A stretch of DNA of 64,000 nt, from assembly GCA_001599815.1 (NCBI GenBank), contig BCIA01000005.1:4038472-4102471 (forward strand), in the 5' to 3' direction. Each line of letters starts with the position of its first letter. Position 1 is the stretch's first letter. The stretch comes from Furcasterigmium furcatum. Lineage: Eukaryota > Ascomycota > Sordariomycetes > Glomerellales > Plectosphaerellaceae. A program made the position numbers and the translations under genes. Shown here in pieces: positions 20,155 through 33,900 of the stretch. The notes under the pieces are model-generated. The model searched no databases, was not told the DNA's origin, and was given only the letters and a program-made list of their open reading frames with translations.

Positions 20155-23100
20155 TCACATCAGCACGCACTTCTTCTCCGGTTTGGCCGTCCCCGAACGG
20201 CTCACAGCCGACACGTCCGTCCACGCCGCCGAGCTGGCGACCTCGTGGTCGATGGCCTTCTTCTTCTTTTTCTTCTTTCCCTTCTTCGACCCGGCCCACC
20301 CGCGCCGCTTGGCGTCTTGCATGTTCCTCGCTGCGCTGCGCTCGGCCCTGCTGGCGTTGCGCGTCAGGGACGACTGCGACCGGTGCCCGTTGGAGGATGT
20401 AGACGGCGCGGAGAGCCAGGACCGCATGAATCCTCGCGACGACGACTCAGCGGGCTGGTTGAACGACGGGTCCAGTCGCTCCACTGTCGGGCGGACGAAA
20501 TTCGACTGCGTCGGGCGCGGATGCCGGGGGATGGGAGCCAGGATGGGAGTCTCGGTTCGCGGGGCGTGCTGCGAGGGAGGGTCGAAGGCACCGCTGACAC
20601 CGCCGGGCGTGCTGATAATGAGAGGCATGTCCTCCTGGGGGGAGTGAGGTGCGCGATTCGACTGTCGAGAGTCGGCCCCTTGTCGACTCCCCACAGGCAC
20701 ACGCTGTAGCGATGACCTATGATTCGAAGGCTGGGACCCCCGGCTACCCAAGCTTGTTCGCGGATCCTGGCCGTGATGGTGCGGCAGGGCAGCAGCAATC
20801 ATCTCGTTGGCGCTGGCGCCAGTAGGCGGCGCCGAAAGCGGAAAGTTGACATATGATGCGCTCTGCGCCGGAGGCGGCGCAGGCCACGTATGTGCGTTGG
20901 AAAGGCGCCTGGGTACCGGCTCCGCGAATCGAGGGCCGGCTTGAAGGTTGGGTCCAAGTGACGGCGCGAACCCAGACGACGTAGATCTCTGGTGGCTACG
21001 CTCGACATCATTGTAGCTTTGCTGAGAGACGGAACGCACGTTTTGGGCAGCAGCAGTTGACACCCTGAGTGTCGGGTTTTCTGCAGCCAAGCGTGGTGTC
21101 CCAGGCGGCGAGACATTGTACAAGTCCTCCTCATCCTCCTGCCGGGTGATCGAGGGACTTGTCCCGGGGCGAGTCGAGGGCTCTTCCCGCGGCGTACCCG
21201 CGGTCGGCGTGTCACTCGTGATCCTGCGGTGCGAGGCAGGGACGGTATGCTGAGGCCCGCTAGGTGGCTCTCGATATCCCCGGATGTGAGCTGGCAGGTT
21301 CTGGCCCAATACTCCGCTCTCTGGCAGAGGCCATGTGGAAGTAGAGACCGTGGGCGCCGCAGTCTGAGTACGCGGGGGCTCTGGCTGCGTTCGCAGATTC
21401 GCCGGCGTGACGGCAGGGTGCCGGAGGAAGGCTGGTAGATCAACAGGGGCATCTTCCTGGTAAGGCGGCGGGGGCGGGACCCAATTGTCAGCGTCGCTCT
21501 CATGAGGGTGCTCACGACGGCCATCTGCGCGCCGGTACTCGACGGGACCGGCGGCGGCCTGCTCCGGCTGCCGGCGTCTGTTGATGGCAGCTGCGGTGGC
21601 CGCGCGGCGGAGCGTGGTCGTGGACCGGGGGTTGTCATGGGAGTAGGGTGCATCCACCGCTTCTTGCGCCTCCATGATGGAGTCGTCCTCGCCCTCCTCG
21701 GTGCTTGCTTCTGGGGCAGGGGCAGGCTGCGGCTCTGGTCGCGGTGGTGCCGCGCCAATTCTTCTCGGAACCAGAGGGTCGTCATCATCCGCAGTCTCCT
21801 CCCTCTCTTGCGGTGCCTGAGGCAGAGGCGGCAGAGGGGGGAGAGGAGGGCCATGTGAGGTTTGAGATCCGGCGGAGGTCGCCGAACGCAACATCCCGCC
21901 GCGCTCGCCGCGCTTCTGAGCAACGGTTCTCCGCCGCACGATGGCCACCTCAGCGTCGATGTCCCGGGTCTCCTCCTCCAGGGTCTCCGGCTCCTTGGTG
22001 CCAACCTCGACCGTGATCTCTCTGGTTGAGCCGTCCTTACTGCTGTAGTCAAAGTCCAGGAGAGTAATCCTGCCTCCGTCCACAAAGTCAATGTCATCCG
22101 GCTCGTTGATCGGCTTGGCCGGCATGACACCACGCGCAGCCAGGATGAGTCGTTCCTTGGACGAACAGTTGCCAGAGTCGGCCACCCACTTTACGCAGCT
22201 CACGCCGTCGAGCTCGGCGACCTTTGCGCCCCATACAAATGTATTTCGAAGTTTGTCGCAGAGAATCTGCCACTGCGGGCGGGTGCTGCTGTCCTGAGCC
22301 CGCGATGAGGGTGTACGGGACGGCGGGCCACTGTTACGACGACCGAGGGCGGCCAGACCGTCGAGACCGCCACCCGTACCCATCTCAGGCACGGCATCAA
22401 GATCCTCAGGCACTCCGTACAGCCAGACATCCTTACCTTGGAACCCAGCGGAAACAAGGTCGCCGTGGTAGGTTGCTGACGGCAGGGTGCACGGGATTAG
22501 CTTGGCCTGCTCGCTCGGGCTGGGGATGGGACCCGTGAAATACGTGGTGCCATTTCTCAAATCATCAATGCGCACCGCCCGGAACGTCTCGAAGCTGCGA
22601 TCATATGTGAACGTCCAGGCGGCCTCTTCCTGGCTGGTGTCCTGCAGCAGGACAGCATGACTGCAGTCGCGAGTCGTGTTGGGGAACAAAATGGAGGTGG
22701 TCCAAAGGGAGCTGATGCTGTCCTCAGCCATGCTCCCGGGGTCGTAATAAGGGGCCGTGAGAACGACGGTACTGGGCGATGCGGCGTGCACGGTGGTGCC
22801 GAGGAGCTGAGTGCCGTCGAATGAGAAGGAAAGCGAGTCGACGCCGTCGCACTTGACAGACCTCCTCTCCGTCGGTAGGGCGTTGGGGGCCGTAGAGGAC
22901 ACCTCGATGCCTCCTTCGTACGCGGCTGCAAGGATGGAGCCGCAGGGCGAAAGGGCGATGGTGCGCGGGGCATGGTCGAGGACCATGGACTGTGTGCGTT
23001 GCGGAGGAGAATGGGTTAGGTCGAAGACATCGACCTGCATCTCGCTCGACAGGACGGCAAGCAGAGATCCCGCGTCGTTGATGCATGTCGACACTGGGCG

Positions 23101-23708
23101 GCGCAAGATCTTGAGTTCTCTCTGTACGTCAATCTCCTCCCCTCGAACATCGATGACATATATACGCGAGGAGCTGTAGGCCAGGAGATAGTGACCCTTG
23201 GGCGAGGGCGTGAACTGCAGGCCCTCCCCTCCGGGACAAGACGAGGAGCTGATGGAATTGGACACGAGTCTGATGATGGTTTCGCTGGGTCGCAGATATG
23301 CTTCGAACAGGTTCCGCTTGGTTTCGCGGGCGAAGGCTCTTCGCAGTTCCGGTAGATTTTCGTCGGCGGCATCGGGCGGGAACTTGTGGCTGGCGGCATA
23401 GGAGGTGCACATGGCGAGATGGTGAGCGTATAGATGGGCCTGCTGGGAGACTCTCCGCCAGTTCGAGTTGAGGAGGACGAGGGAGGCGAACGAGTCGGGG
23501 TCGGCGAAGAGGAGGATCCTAAGTAGGTGAGTCCTTGTCAGCCAGCGCTCACTTCATCGGGGTGGTGGTGATGTCTCGGGGGAACGCACTGCTCGATGAT
23601 CTCATCGGGGAGTTTGTCTACGGCGCGCGTTGGAGGAGGCCGCTCTTTTTGTGTGGAGAGCCGCGGAGCGACGTCCTCGCCCTCCGTTGACTCCATCGTG
23701 AGGGTCAT
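20155..23708 (-). CDS. F-box protein with WD40-like propeller, long disordered region, polylysine tract and CaaX box
   Basis: Two minus-strand exons, 23708-23590 and 23518-20155, with a 71-bp intron (GTGCGT..TAG), encode 1160 residues. Without the splice the F-box is lost; with it the N-terminus reads DKLPDEIIEQILLFADPDSF and LNSNWRRVSQQAHLYAHH, a clear F-box at about 31-75. Residues about 120-470 contain propeller-like strands (GHYLLAYSSSRIYVIDVRG, GSLLAVLSSEMQVDVFDL, RTIALSPCGSILAAAYEGG). The C-terminal half is Pro/Ser/Arg-rich and disordered. It ends with a run of seven lysines and, 32 residues later, KPEKKCVLM, a CaaX prenylation box whose Met predicts farnesylation. An SCF adaptor tethered to membrane is the simplest reading. 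ATG 23696 is an alternative start four residues later. Confidence 0.9.
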
Positions 23709-25525
23709 GGATTGTCAGAGTCGGCGGAGATGGGCTGCTGTCGCGGGCGGTTCGTAGGCGGGCGGTGGCTTCCTCTAAGAAGACATGGCTGAAGTCGTCG
23801 TCGTCGTATGTACTCGCCACAAGAAGCAACTGACTCTTTCCCGGGGTAGCGGGATGAGCGATGAGGCGAGAGGCACAGGGTCGCACTCGCCGCTGGGAGG
23901 CACGGTCGTAGTGTTGGCTGGGACAGACTGGCCGAGGTGTTGTGCCTTGTCGAGAGCCAGCTGAAGTGAAGATGGGAATAGTGGCCGGGATGGATCGTGG
24001 CAGAAAGTAGCGGCGCAAACGGACGGGGCGAATGGAAAGCAGCGCAATCAGATTGGGGCGGTGCAGGGAGCGAGCGGCGACGGGCGGGTGCCAGGACATC
24101 TGACTGGGCGGGCGATACCTACAAGTTGGGCCTAGTCGCCCGCCACACCCCTACAAGACTGCCCCGGGTCGACGTACAGATAGCGGCTGCCTCCGTACCG
24201 TTCTAGTGCCTGATCACCTTCTGGTGGTGCCTTCGACGGCACCTGTTGGTGATTCTTTTGGGGCCAGACGGACCAACCTGGACATTCTTTTGTTCCAACC
24301 TCACTCGACACTACCTTACCTAGTAAGACATAGAGTATCGCTGCACACCATCTGCGATGCGACCCCATACCTTGGGCGAGTCCTATCAACGAACAGGTGT
24401 CCAGCCGTCACGTCTCACCACTTTACTTTCCCGGTGCAGCGCAGGCAACGGCGTATCACACCACACACACCACACCACGCAAGGGAGGTCAGCACGCTCC
24501 TGGGACGCCACCACGACCGACAAGTGGTGTCTTTGAAGGCTCGATAGACTCCCGGCCTATTGCGTCTAGCTTCCGCGATCCCGTCGACGCGGCTCAATGG
24601 GATTGTCGCGAGAGGCTGAGATCAACCCATCGATCTGGCATCCATTTGCCTTTCAATGGACGGCGGGCCAAGAACCCCGCGCACGCGGCCTGTTTGTCTT
24701 GTGAGATGATCCCTGTCCAGTGTTCTATTTTTGGATCTTCCATGCATTCCATCTCAACGGGCAGCCTGGTGAGCCGCGAATGAATGAATGGCTTGTGATT
24801 GAGGGCCCATCCACCACCAAGTGCAGCGGCTTACCCGAATTCATGGGTCTTCGCTGGCTCTTCGGAGTCCGAGGATTGCGCCTGCTGGGGTCAATTGAGA
24901 TGCAAGAAAAAAAAAATGTCACTGGAGTTGAAGGGTCGTTTCCAGTCGGTGAGAGACGCTGCCGATGTCGTGCTACACAAGAAGCACATACCCGTCTGTG
25001 GTACGCAGACAGACCGAAGGAAGTGTTCTCGGTCTGAAGTTGCAGCAGGGCTCATCCATAATATGAGTATGTGGCCGCGACCGCGACAATTACTCGCGGC
25101 TGATCGACAATCATCCATCTGGGTTGGACCTGGATCGGCAGTTGATGCTTCCCGTTCAGGCTTCTAGAACTCGGCCGCCAGTGTTTCGACGGCGACTGTT
25201 CCCCTGAAATCCAGCCAGAGAGCATCGTAATTTAGTGGAACCGCAACGTCACTCAAACACTGAACAGGTCGGCCATCCATCTTGGCAACTGAACAGCAGA
25301 CGTGCATTTCGGACTCTCAACTTGGACATCACCAACCTCATCATACAGCTAGCTCGCCATCGATCGAGGGACCCGACCCAGTCAGCCTCGTCACCTCCAG
25401 TCGGTATCATCTGCCAGCCCGAGAGAAATCCGACACAGCCAGGCTGAGCCTCAGATCCTCCCGCCCGTTCTTCATCCATCGAGGCGCAAGAACATGATCC
25501 AGCAGCTCCTGATGCTGCCGCCGTC
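23709..25525. other. Divergent intergenic region (F-box gene / carboxylesterase)
   Basis: These 1.8 kb lie between two divergent starts and should contain both promoters and leaders. Open frames up to 165 codons on minus near 24000 are out of frame with the F-box exon and look like chance. A CA-rich tract (CACACCACACACACCACACC) lies near 24460, and an A10 run near 24905. I see no supported gene. Confidence 0.5.
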
Positions 25526-27550
25526 ATGATCCGTCCCAGATCGGGCTTGCGAGGGTGCTGGCCATACCTGCTGCCACTCGTCCTCTTCGTCTTCGTCGCT
25601 CTCTGGCTGGGCCATACCCTGGACCAGAGCTTCTTCTTCCACACTTTAGATGTAAGTATTGGATGGAGGGATGAATGCTTTTGTTTCCTCGCCTCTTCTC
25701 TTGGCGTTCTATAAACAGCTGCCACCCCTGGCCAGAGTGCTCCTGGCTGACCTCGCCCAGAATCCCTCCGGCCTTCCACTGACAGAAGTCGACCTGGGAT
25801 ACGCCCGATATGCCGGCAACATCCTTCCCGGCGGCGTCAGGCAGTTCCTGGGCGTTCGTTACGCCGCACCGCCCGTTGGACATCTTCGATGGCGCGCCCC
25901 TGAGCCGCCATTGACCGAGCCTGGCACGCAGTCGGCGTCAAGGGTATGTACCTACGCTCCATACTCGTGGTGTACCCGGGTATACTGACATCGACGGCCA
26001 TCTAGTTTGGACATGTATGCTATCCTACCGGTGCCGACTATCCATTCGATGGCCATAGTGAGGATTGTCTCTTCGCCAACGTCTGGGCTCCCGAAGGCAC
26101 GAATAGCTCCTCCAAACTTCCGGTCTGGGTCTTCATCCATGGTGGTGGTATGTTCACGTATCACACTCCCCTGAGTCTCACCCAATGACTGACAATCCGC
26201 AGGCTACTCCTCGCTGGCAAGCTGGAACTGGAATGGCTCTGAGATCGTTGCCAAAGACAAGAACGTGGTCTTTGTCGACTTCAACTACAGGGTTGGCCTG
26301 TTTGGTTTCCTTGCCAGCCACAAGGTTCGCAACAACGGAGACCTCAACGTCGGCCTCCTCGACCAACGCCGCGCCCTAGAATGGGTTCGGGACCATATTG
26401 CCCAGGTAGGCTGGCTAGAGAACTCCTTCATGTCAAATTCCTTTCTAACGAACCCTAGTTCGGCGGTGATCCAGATCACGTCGTGATCCATGGCGTTTCT
26501 GCCGGCGCCGGCTCAGTCGCCATGCAGCTGCTTGCTTATGGCGGCCGAGACGACAGCCTCTTCGTCGGTGCAGTCGCGGACGCCACTTTCTTCCCACCCC
26601 AGCCTCGCCTTGAGGACGCCGAGATCATCTTCGACCGGGTCATCGAGCAGCTCGGCTGCCACAAGGACGACGACCCCATGGCATGCCTCCGAAACCAGGA
26701 CACTGAGCACCTCCAGTCTGCCAACCAGGCACTCCCGTTCCCAGGACGTCAGCAGGCGCCTCATTTCTACTGGACTCCCTGCGTCGACGGCGACTTCCTC
26801 ACCGACTACCCCTACCTGATGTTCGAAAAGGGCGACTTCCTCCGCGTCCCCGTCCTGCTCGGCACGAGCACCGACGAAGGCTCCGTCTTCGCTGTTGACG
26901 CGGCATCCCCAGAGGACTTTTCCACCTTCATGCGAGACCAGTTTTATCACCTCGATGGCGACGAGCTGGGCGAGATGATGCAGCACTATCCCGTCATGGC
27001 ACCCCTTCCGCAGCACCAGGCCTGGTACCCCTCCGTGAGTCGGGCATATGGCGAGAGCGTCTTCATCTGCCCCTCGAACGCAGTCATGGACGCCTTCTTC
27101 GCAGCCACCTCTGCGTCTAACAATACCTTGCGTGGTGATGGCAAGGCGGTACCGGCCTGGGCATATCGCTTCAACGTCATCGACGCCGAGATCGCAGACG
27201 CTGGTCTGGGTGTTCCTCACGTCTTTGATGCCGCGGCGGTCATGGGGCCGGGCATGGTCCCTACGCCCGCGAGCTATTACACGTACAACGCACCCGTGGT
27301 TCCCCTGATGAGCGGGTACTATCATTCGTTCGTCCGAAGCCTGGATCCGAACGCGCACAGGATGGACGGCGCCCCGGAATGGGGAACCTGGGGCTCCGCT
27401 GAGACCAGGCTCGTCATCGAGACTGGCGGAAAGACCAGGTTCGAGGATGTCGACAGGGAGCAGAGAGACCGATGCGAATTCTGGGAGGGACTGGCGGAGA
27501 TCACGGAGCAGCAGACGCGCGGGTCGCAGCAGCGTGCCTGGTCGGCGTGA
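25526..27550 (+). CDS. Type B carboxylesterase / cholinesterase-family protein, membrane-anchored
   Basis: Five exons, 25526-25651, 25719-25943, 26006-26147, 26203-26405 and 26459-27550, encode 595 residues. The introns are 67, 62, 55 and 53 bp. The N-terminus has a basic start and one hydrophobic segment (YLLPLVLFVFVALWLG, about 14-29), a signal anchor. Family blocks are RQFLGVRYAAPPVGHLRW, EDCLFANVWAP, FIHGGGYSS (oxyanion hole), NYRVGLFGFLAS and FGGDPDHVVIHGVSAGAGS with Ser246 as nucleophile. The elbow is GVSAG in place of the usual GESAG. The acid is in GTSTDEGSVF, and a His lies in GVPHVFDAAAV. The domain would face the secretory lumen or the outside. The substrate is unknown. Confidence 0.92.
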
Positions 27551-30500
27551 AAAGGGAACCCACCGACTCGCGAGGAGGTTGAAGGTGCGGCGGCAGGGAT
27601 ATTACAACACTCTGGGGATTCAGCAATCATATAGAGACGGCTGGTTTGGTAGCTATTGCATCAACAAGCCTCATGGCGTTGAGTCTAGACCACAATGCAG
27701 CGAAACTGAAAGAATAGACCACGCTTCACCATAACACCAATCCATCTTGGACTCGAGTGTAAAAGTTGAAATGATTCATATTTTTAGACAGGATCTCGCC
27801 ACCATCCCACGCCCCAGGGGCATGACCCTGAAAATCCAGGACGAGTGACCTGCCTTTAACGGGAGTTGAACGCTCTGAATCAGAGGCTTCGTTCATCCGG
27901 GCACTCGGATCTATTAGTTGTACAGGTATGTGCATTGAGCAAAGTCTACAACTCATTCCAATGCGTAGCTTGAAGATCATATCGCAGCTCGTACTCCATG
28001 TGAATCCGCCAGAAGTTGTACACCAAGCTCTGGCTTTTCTGTGTCTTGTGAGATGTCCTTGACCTGAGGACTTCTGCACTTCGGACGCACGGCATATTCA
28101 ACACGCTCCCCGGCTCCCGCCTGTTGTGCCAGGATGCCTCGAACGGCCAGTTCTGCGCATGTGAAGGAAGTCGGGTCCCCGTTCACTACTCCAGGAACCA
28201 TCTTCAGCCCCCTGACATTGTCAACAACATGAGTAAAGCCTTCATCCCGATTCGAACGCGCCAGTCACAGCCAGGTGTGGTCTTTGCCGATGAATACGCA
28301 TGTCTCCCTCGACCGTGACCTTTTTTATTGGAAACAATCATTCACCGTGGTGATTATAGCGATGGTCCCAGGCCATCCAGAAATCCCCTCTCTCATCTCA
28401 ACAGACATCTTCAGTAACAACCACAGACGGATATCAAGATGGCAAATCGTGGGCTTCGTATCAACAACGACATCCAGACCTTTGGACATACAGGGTTGAG
28501 AATTCCTTGAAAAAAAAAGAGTCACATGTGCCGGTGGTTTTGCTAGCTGCTGGCGTGGTATTAGTACACATCCATGGATGCTCCGGATATCCTGCCTCGC
28601 CTCTGGCCAGCCTGTGGGAGAGTAAGATCCGAGTCTACATTGTTCTCCCGTCTATCGAATCACAGAATGGAACGATATTGTCCTGGCGTCTCCGCAACGG
28701 ATGGCAGACGGCTCGACACCTCAGAAGTCGCAGATGAAGACCACGGAGCCGTGGCCATTTCGCTCATACACTGCCTCCGGAGGCATTGCTGGAAGGTTTC
28801 AGACGCTGGAGCCACAATCGAATATGTCGCACCCCGTGAAGGACGGCATCTTGGGATCGCAAGCCGAGGTTTCAACCCCTGCTCCTCCCGCATCAAGTCA
28901 CTTCGGCGAGAATGGCCATCTCCGGCTATTGTACGTGTGTATTCGGGGACCATCACACAAGTGCCGTGTTTGACCAAGTTGCTAGCCTCACGAGTCACAC
29001 TCGCCAAGTGCGCCTCTGCCGGTAGTTGTTAATCCTTCGAGACATCGAGAGAGCGTGACAAACGTGACTCAACGCGGCAAAAAGTCGACGATCACCACTG
29101 AACAAGAGCAAACATCATGACCAGCCAGACCCTTGTAACATTCCGACATGCCTCCCAAGCCGTTGAGGATCATCACCCAGTCCGAGTTTGCCCAGCCATC
29201 CGCAACCTCAAGTACAAGTAACATTGCTTGCCCTTGTCCAAGCCAAACGCCCAACCTCCACAAGCCCGGGCCGGAGAGATGGCTCGCTATGTATGACCCT
29301 TGATTGTAGCAACGTAGCAAGCAAGTGTATGTAACTGAAGCGAGCGCCGAGACCGCTCCCAGCCCTCTGCGTGGCTCTTCACCGCCGCTCCGTGGTCTCT
29401 GCTCCGACTCAGAACCCCGGCAGAAACCCATGCCCTCCCTCACCCGCAACGCAACGCTGAGGCCACGCAGCGGTATCTCCCAGCCTTCTTTGCCTCTGCC
29501 CATCGGCGAACCCTGAACCGAAGCCAAGGGCCCCAGACTTGGGCCCAGAGAGCCCATGCTGATGGACCACGACGGGCGGCCGCCGGCCCAAAACCGCAAA
29601 GCTTCTCGACAGGTGTCCCCCGGCCCAAACACCCTGTTCCCCGGCGAGTCAGGCCCTCCCGAGCACCAGGCCCCCAGGCAGACAAGGGGGCCACAAGGTA
29701 CACGCTCCAGCGAACAGACAAACCGATCACTGTGGCTTGCTGTTGGCCTCCCATCTCCCACGGTGCCGGGTCCTGTCACCAGCACCCCACTGACTGACCC
29801 CCAAAGTCCCGACCTCTCGCCTCAGTCTCGTCTCGTCGAAGCACGGCGTCCACTGGTTTGGTCGAGTCAAAGTCTCGGCATGTCAGGGCCTCATCCGTGC
29901 GCGCCGTCGCCTCTGTCCGTCTCACCACCCGGCTCCCCGAGGCTGCTCGCCACCCTCAATAGCGTCCAGCTCCATTGACGCCGCTTGACGCGGCCGTACC
30001 CACGCTGGTGTCTCTACCTGCGAGGCTCGAGCGCACGAACGACAGCTCACAAACAGGAGAGAGACACCTTGTTCGTGAGGCATTGGATGACAGCGCCTGT
30101 CAAAGATGGCCGCGAACGGACATCGCACCACGTCCCCGGCTACGGGGATGGGATGACAGCCTGTCGAGCCGAGGCCCTGCCCTCTGGACCTCAATCGTTG
30201 GCCACTCCGTCCTCCTTCCATCCTCGCGGCCTGGCCGCCGACGTGGTATCGCTCCTTGGCCCGTTCCGATCCTCAAACTGAAGATCAGTTTCCTGCCTGG
30301 CTCCTCAGCAACACAATGGGCGAGACACTCAATCTCTCCGCGTCCATCCATGGGAATAGCGGTAGATCGACCGGAGTGACCTCCTCTCTGGGTGGGCCGT
30401 ACGAACAAGTCATTTCTGGGGTCCATGCCAAGCCGACACTGGCCAGCGTGCTCATCTTCTTCGCCAGTGGACTGACTGCTGGCTGCCTCGTCTCCTCTGC

Positions 30501-30952
30501 CGTTGTCTCGAAACCTCCGCCCTTGAGTAAGTCCATGCTAGCATCGCGCTACGGACGGCTGTGCCTGGCGCCGGCCAGACGCTGTCGCGACCTACCTTAG
30601 CTCGATGGCGGAGGTGGTCGGTCACCATCATGGGGAGGCTCGATGATGATGGAATTCTGCAGAATCTCGTTCCCGCTTTGGGCGGCTGCAGAAGAAGCAG
30701 ATTGCGACGATCCTCATTACTGCACTAATAAGAGCTCTCCGCCGGGAACTCCGTCGCCCATTACGTACCAAGGTACATACCTATGCACCTTGTTGGGCAG
30801 GTCGATGGGCTTTTTGCAACTGCCGTTCCCACCTTTGCCACACATGGCCAGGAAATCGGTTGATCGACGACTGTGTTGCATCGCGACCCGTTGGTGATGG
30901 AGCCGCCGCAGGTGGAAGCGGTCAGTCTTCCAGCGACTCACAGCCGGCGACA

Positions 30953-30970
30953 CGGCCACGACGGCCACGA
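30953..30970. repeat. 9-bp direct repeat
   Basis: CGGCCACGA occurs twice in tandem (30953-30961 and 30962-30970). It lies inside the gene desert and has no obvious role. Confidence 0.7.
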
Positions 30971-33900
30971 CGGGTGGTTTGGGACTAATGCAGTGGCCAA
31001 ACGCCGCCGGCACACCTGTTTTGACCAGAAAGCTCTCTGGTTGCTTCAAGAAAAGAAACAACGACGCCGCCAACGAAGGCCGGTCCCCGGGTGTTTCTTC
31101 AGAGGTGGCAAATTCGCCCTCTCGATATCAGGGCCCTCCACGCCGGCAAAACAAACGTGACACACCCCGTATCTCTTCTCTGCTCACCTTATCCTCCCGA
31201 GCCAGATAAGACGACTGGCGAGCTCGATAACCACATCGGGGCGGGTTGGGCCGTCGATACTCGACTGACGGCCCCCACGCGGGTAGCCAGGTGCTCCCAG
31301 CAGCGATAGGGACATGCCGCGCACCATGGCGATACGTGCTGAGGCCTCGAGCCAACGTGCTTGCTCCGACCCTGACCTCATGTGTCAAGCAAGACATGTC
31401 GGTGAGGATTAGGAACCACCAGATCCTGAACGCTGTCTGTCAATGCCGGGCCGTCCCTTGGGGGTCACCGTCTGTTCATAGCGTCGAGACCCCAGTCAAG
31501 AGCGTCATCGCAAAACCGTTGAAGAGCCGCTCACGAGAATCGGCTATCCAATTTCCCACTCCCCACGCTACTCATCACGCCGGGCTTCTAGAATGTTATG
31601 TATTGCTGCCGGTAGTTCAGGTGAAGATGCAAAGGAGATGAGACTCCCCAATGCGACCCTGGCTTGCTCACTCACCCCAAGCTCTGGTCCCATCGTGTGC
31701 TGGGAGATTAGCGTGCTTCCGACTCGCCCATGATATTTATGGGAGTCCAATGGTGCTGATACGTACCATCTGCCAAGGCAAGATAAGATACATACATGTA
31801 GCTGATGACACGGATGAGTTGTTGGAAAGTCATTCCTTGGAGGCTAACAGTCTGGAGCTCAAGATCAAGGGTCTACGGCCATCGTTGAGTCGGGGGAGCC
31901 TTCACTGCCAAAAAAGCTTCGACCAGCACGTGCTTTTGGTCTGAAGAAGAAGACGAGGGTCACGGAGAAACCGACAACCCACGTGTGATCGCTTCGGTAT
32001 TCAGAGAAGCAACCAGGCTTGTGGCCCACCCACTTGCTTCACCCACGTGCTGGGTCTCTCACCTTGAAACCATCTATCATTCAGAAACCAGCTTGCGCCA
32101 GACGCTTTGCCGTCTTCTTATTTGGTAAGATGGGTTGCAGCCCGAATCGCGACGGGGGAATGTGCAAAGATACAATCTGCTTGTCCCTCTTGCATATCCG
32201 TGACTGGGCACGCGTCCAGCTCAGCGCCCCCAAGTGCCGAGCCTGGTCGCTTGGGGTAGATCATGATAAGGAAGAGAGGGGACCTTCTTCGTCAGGAAAA
32301 CCACTCGTCCCAAGCAAGTTAGCAGAATGTGGGATGGCAAGCGGCCCAACTCGCCCTGGAGGGGGGCTGCTCTTGACACCAGCAGTGGGGTTCTGAAACC
32401 TTCTCGAACAATGGGAGGAGGATGACCGGGCCTGTCGCTCGGCCGCGGATGTGCCCATTGGCTGCCAGCAGGGGCCCCCCTGTGCCCGTACCTGCGTGGC
32501 CCGGAAGAACCGGTGTGCCGGGGAGAACCCTGGGGTCGCCGGCGAACTGGTCCATATCCCTGTCGCTCCAATGGGACCCTGGTCATAATCGACAGGGTTG
32601 TTGTCACTTGAAGGCTGGAATCCCCTCGTCCAACATCGCCATGTCTTGGATTTTTGACGCATTCCTCAAGGTTGCTCAAGTCAAGTCTGTGGACCAACAG
32701 ATCAACGATACATACATACCAAGTCCACTTCGCCTTTTCTGCTCGTTCTCCATCGGCATGCAGCATCGAAGGCGACACGCTGATCTTGGGTTCTCTCCAG
32801 AACTGTTGCATCACGCTGAAGTGATCCCGAGTTATGTCTCGGCGATGTCGCCACGGAGGATTTCTGGTGCCAAGCGAGCCTGCCGTCTCGGTCTCGCGAT
32901 GGCTGGATGGATGTTCCATGATACCCCGCTCGTTCTGAGCGGACGTCTGGACCTACGGCGGGAAATCTCGATCCGGCTAAAAGGCGCTGTCCATGGTCTG
33001 GAAGGCAAAGTTCAGGTACTTGTATTGACAGTGCTTCTTGACGGTTGCCCCTGCTTTGTTGCACCGGACTTGTAATGGTTGTGGCCTGGTCCTGACCATG
33101 CCGCTGTTGGATGTGATCTTCGAGAAATCTGTCAAAGTACGACGAAGACCCTTGAATTGGCCGAGCAAGGAGACAGGGGAACCTCGCATGAAATTGCTGG
33201 CAGGGGGAGGCACCCCTGCCAGAATCTGGGGCATCCATGATGTTCGGTGTTTGTCCCATTCTGGCCCTGGTCGCCGTTGCCAGTCTTCCAAGCGGGACTC
33301 ACTAAATCACGGCTGACTTCCCGGGCCGTCCATTGACTCTCAAGGCAAAGCCCTGTACGAACCCGTACATGCCAAGGGAGCCGGGTTTCGAGGCTTGATA
33401 CTCTTCCTTTTCCAGCGATGTTGGCGAGCTCTTGGGCATCGCTTGCGACATCCCGTGAGTGATAGAGGGGGAAAGAGAGCGAGAGAGCCACTTGCAAAGG
33501 TGTGCCCACCTCACCCAGAAGCAAACAGGAGTAGGTCGGCCGTGATCTGGGAAAACAGTGCCTGCCTCAGTCAGCCGTCGAGAAGATTTGCATCCTTGGT
33601 GTACTTGTAAGTAACGAGAGCAGCCCCCGCACCTCCACCAAGGTGGGTTGATGCTGTCGATATGGTCGTACCACAGTGACCTTATTATTCTAGGCAAAGA
33701 CTTCAGCCATGAACCGTGGAGAGACTGGATGTTCCGAGTGGGCGGGGTTGTGGTCCTCACGTGAGCTGCTGGACACGTTCCTTCCTTCGTCTATCACGGA
33801 CACACAGCCATGGCATCCATGAGGCGTTGGGTGCTTGAAAGGCCAGATCAAACATCCTGCCAAAAGATGACTAGCGGACCGCGCTCGTCGTTGCTGATTG

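Noticed and set aside
20799..22133. 444-codon minus-strand open frame
   Set aside because: It is an out-of-frame shadow of the Arg/Ser/Pro-rich part of the F-box/CaaX protein, with no domain and poor codon choice.
29556..29978. 140-codon proline-rich plus-strand frame
   Set aside because: Composition-driven Pro/Ser/Gln string with no conservation-like blocks; overlaps a 238-codon minus frame of the same quality.
32221..33075. Frames of 217-232 codons on both strands in the gene desert
   Set aside because: They overlap on opposite strands and neither shows coding bias or a motif.
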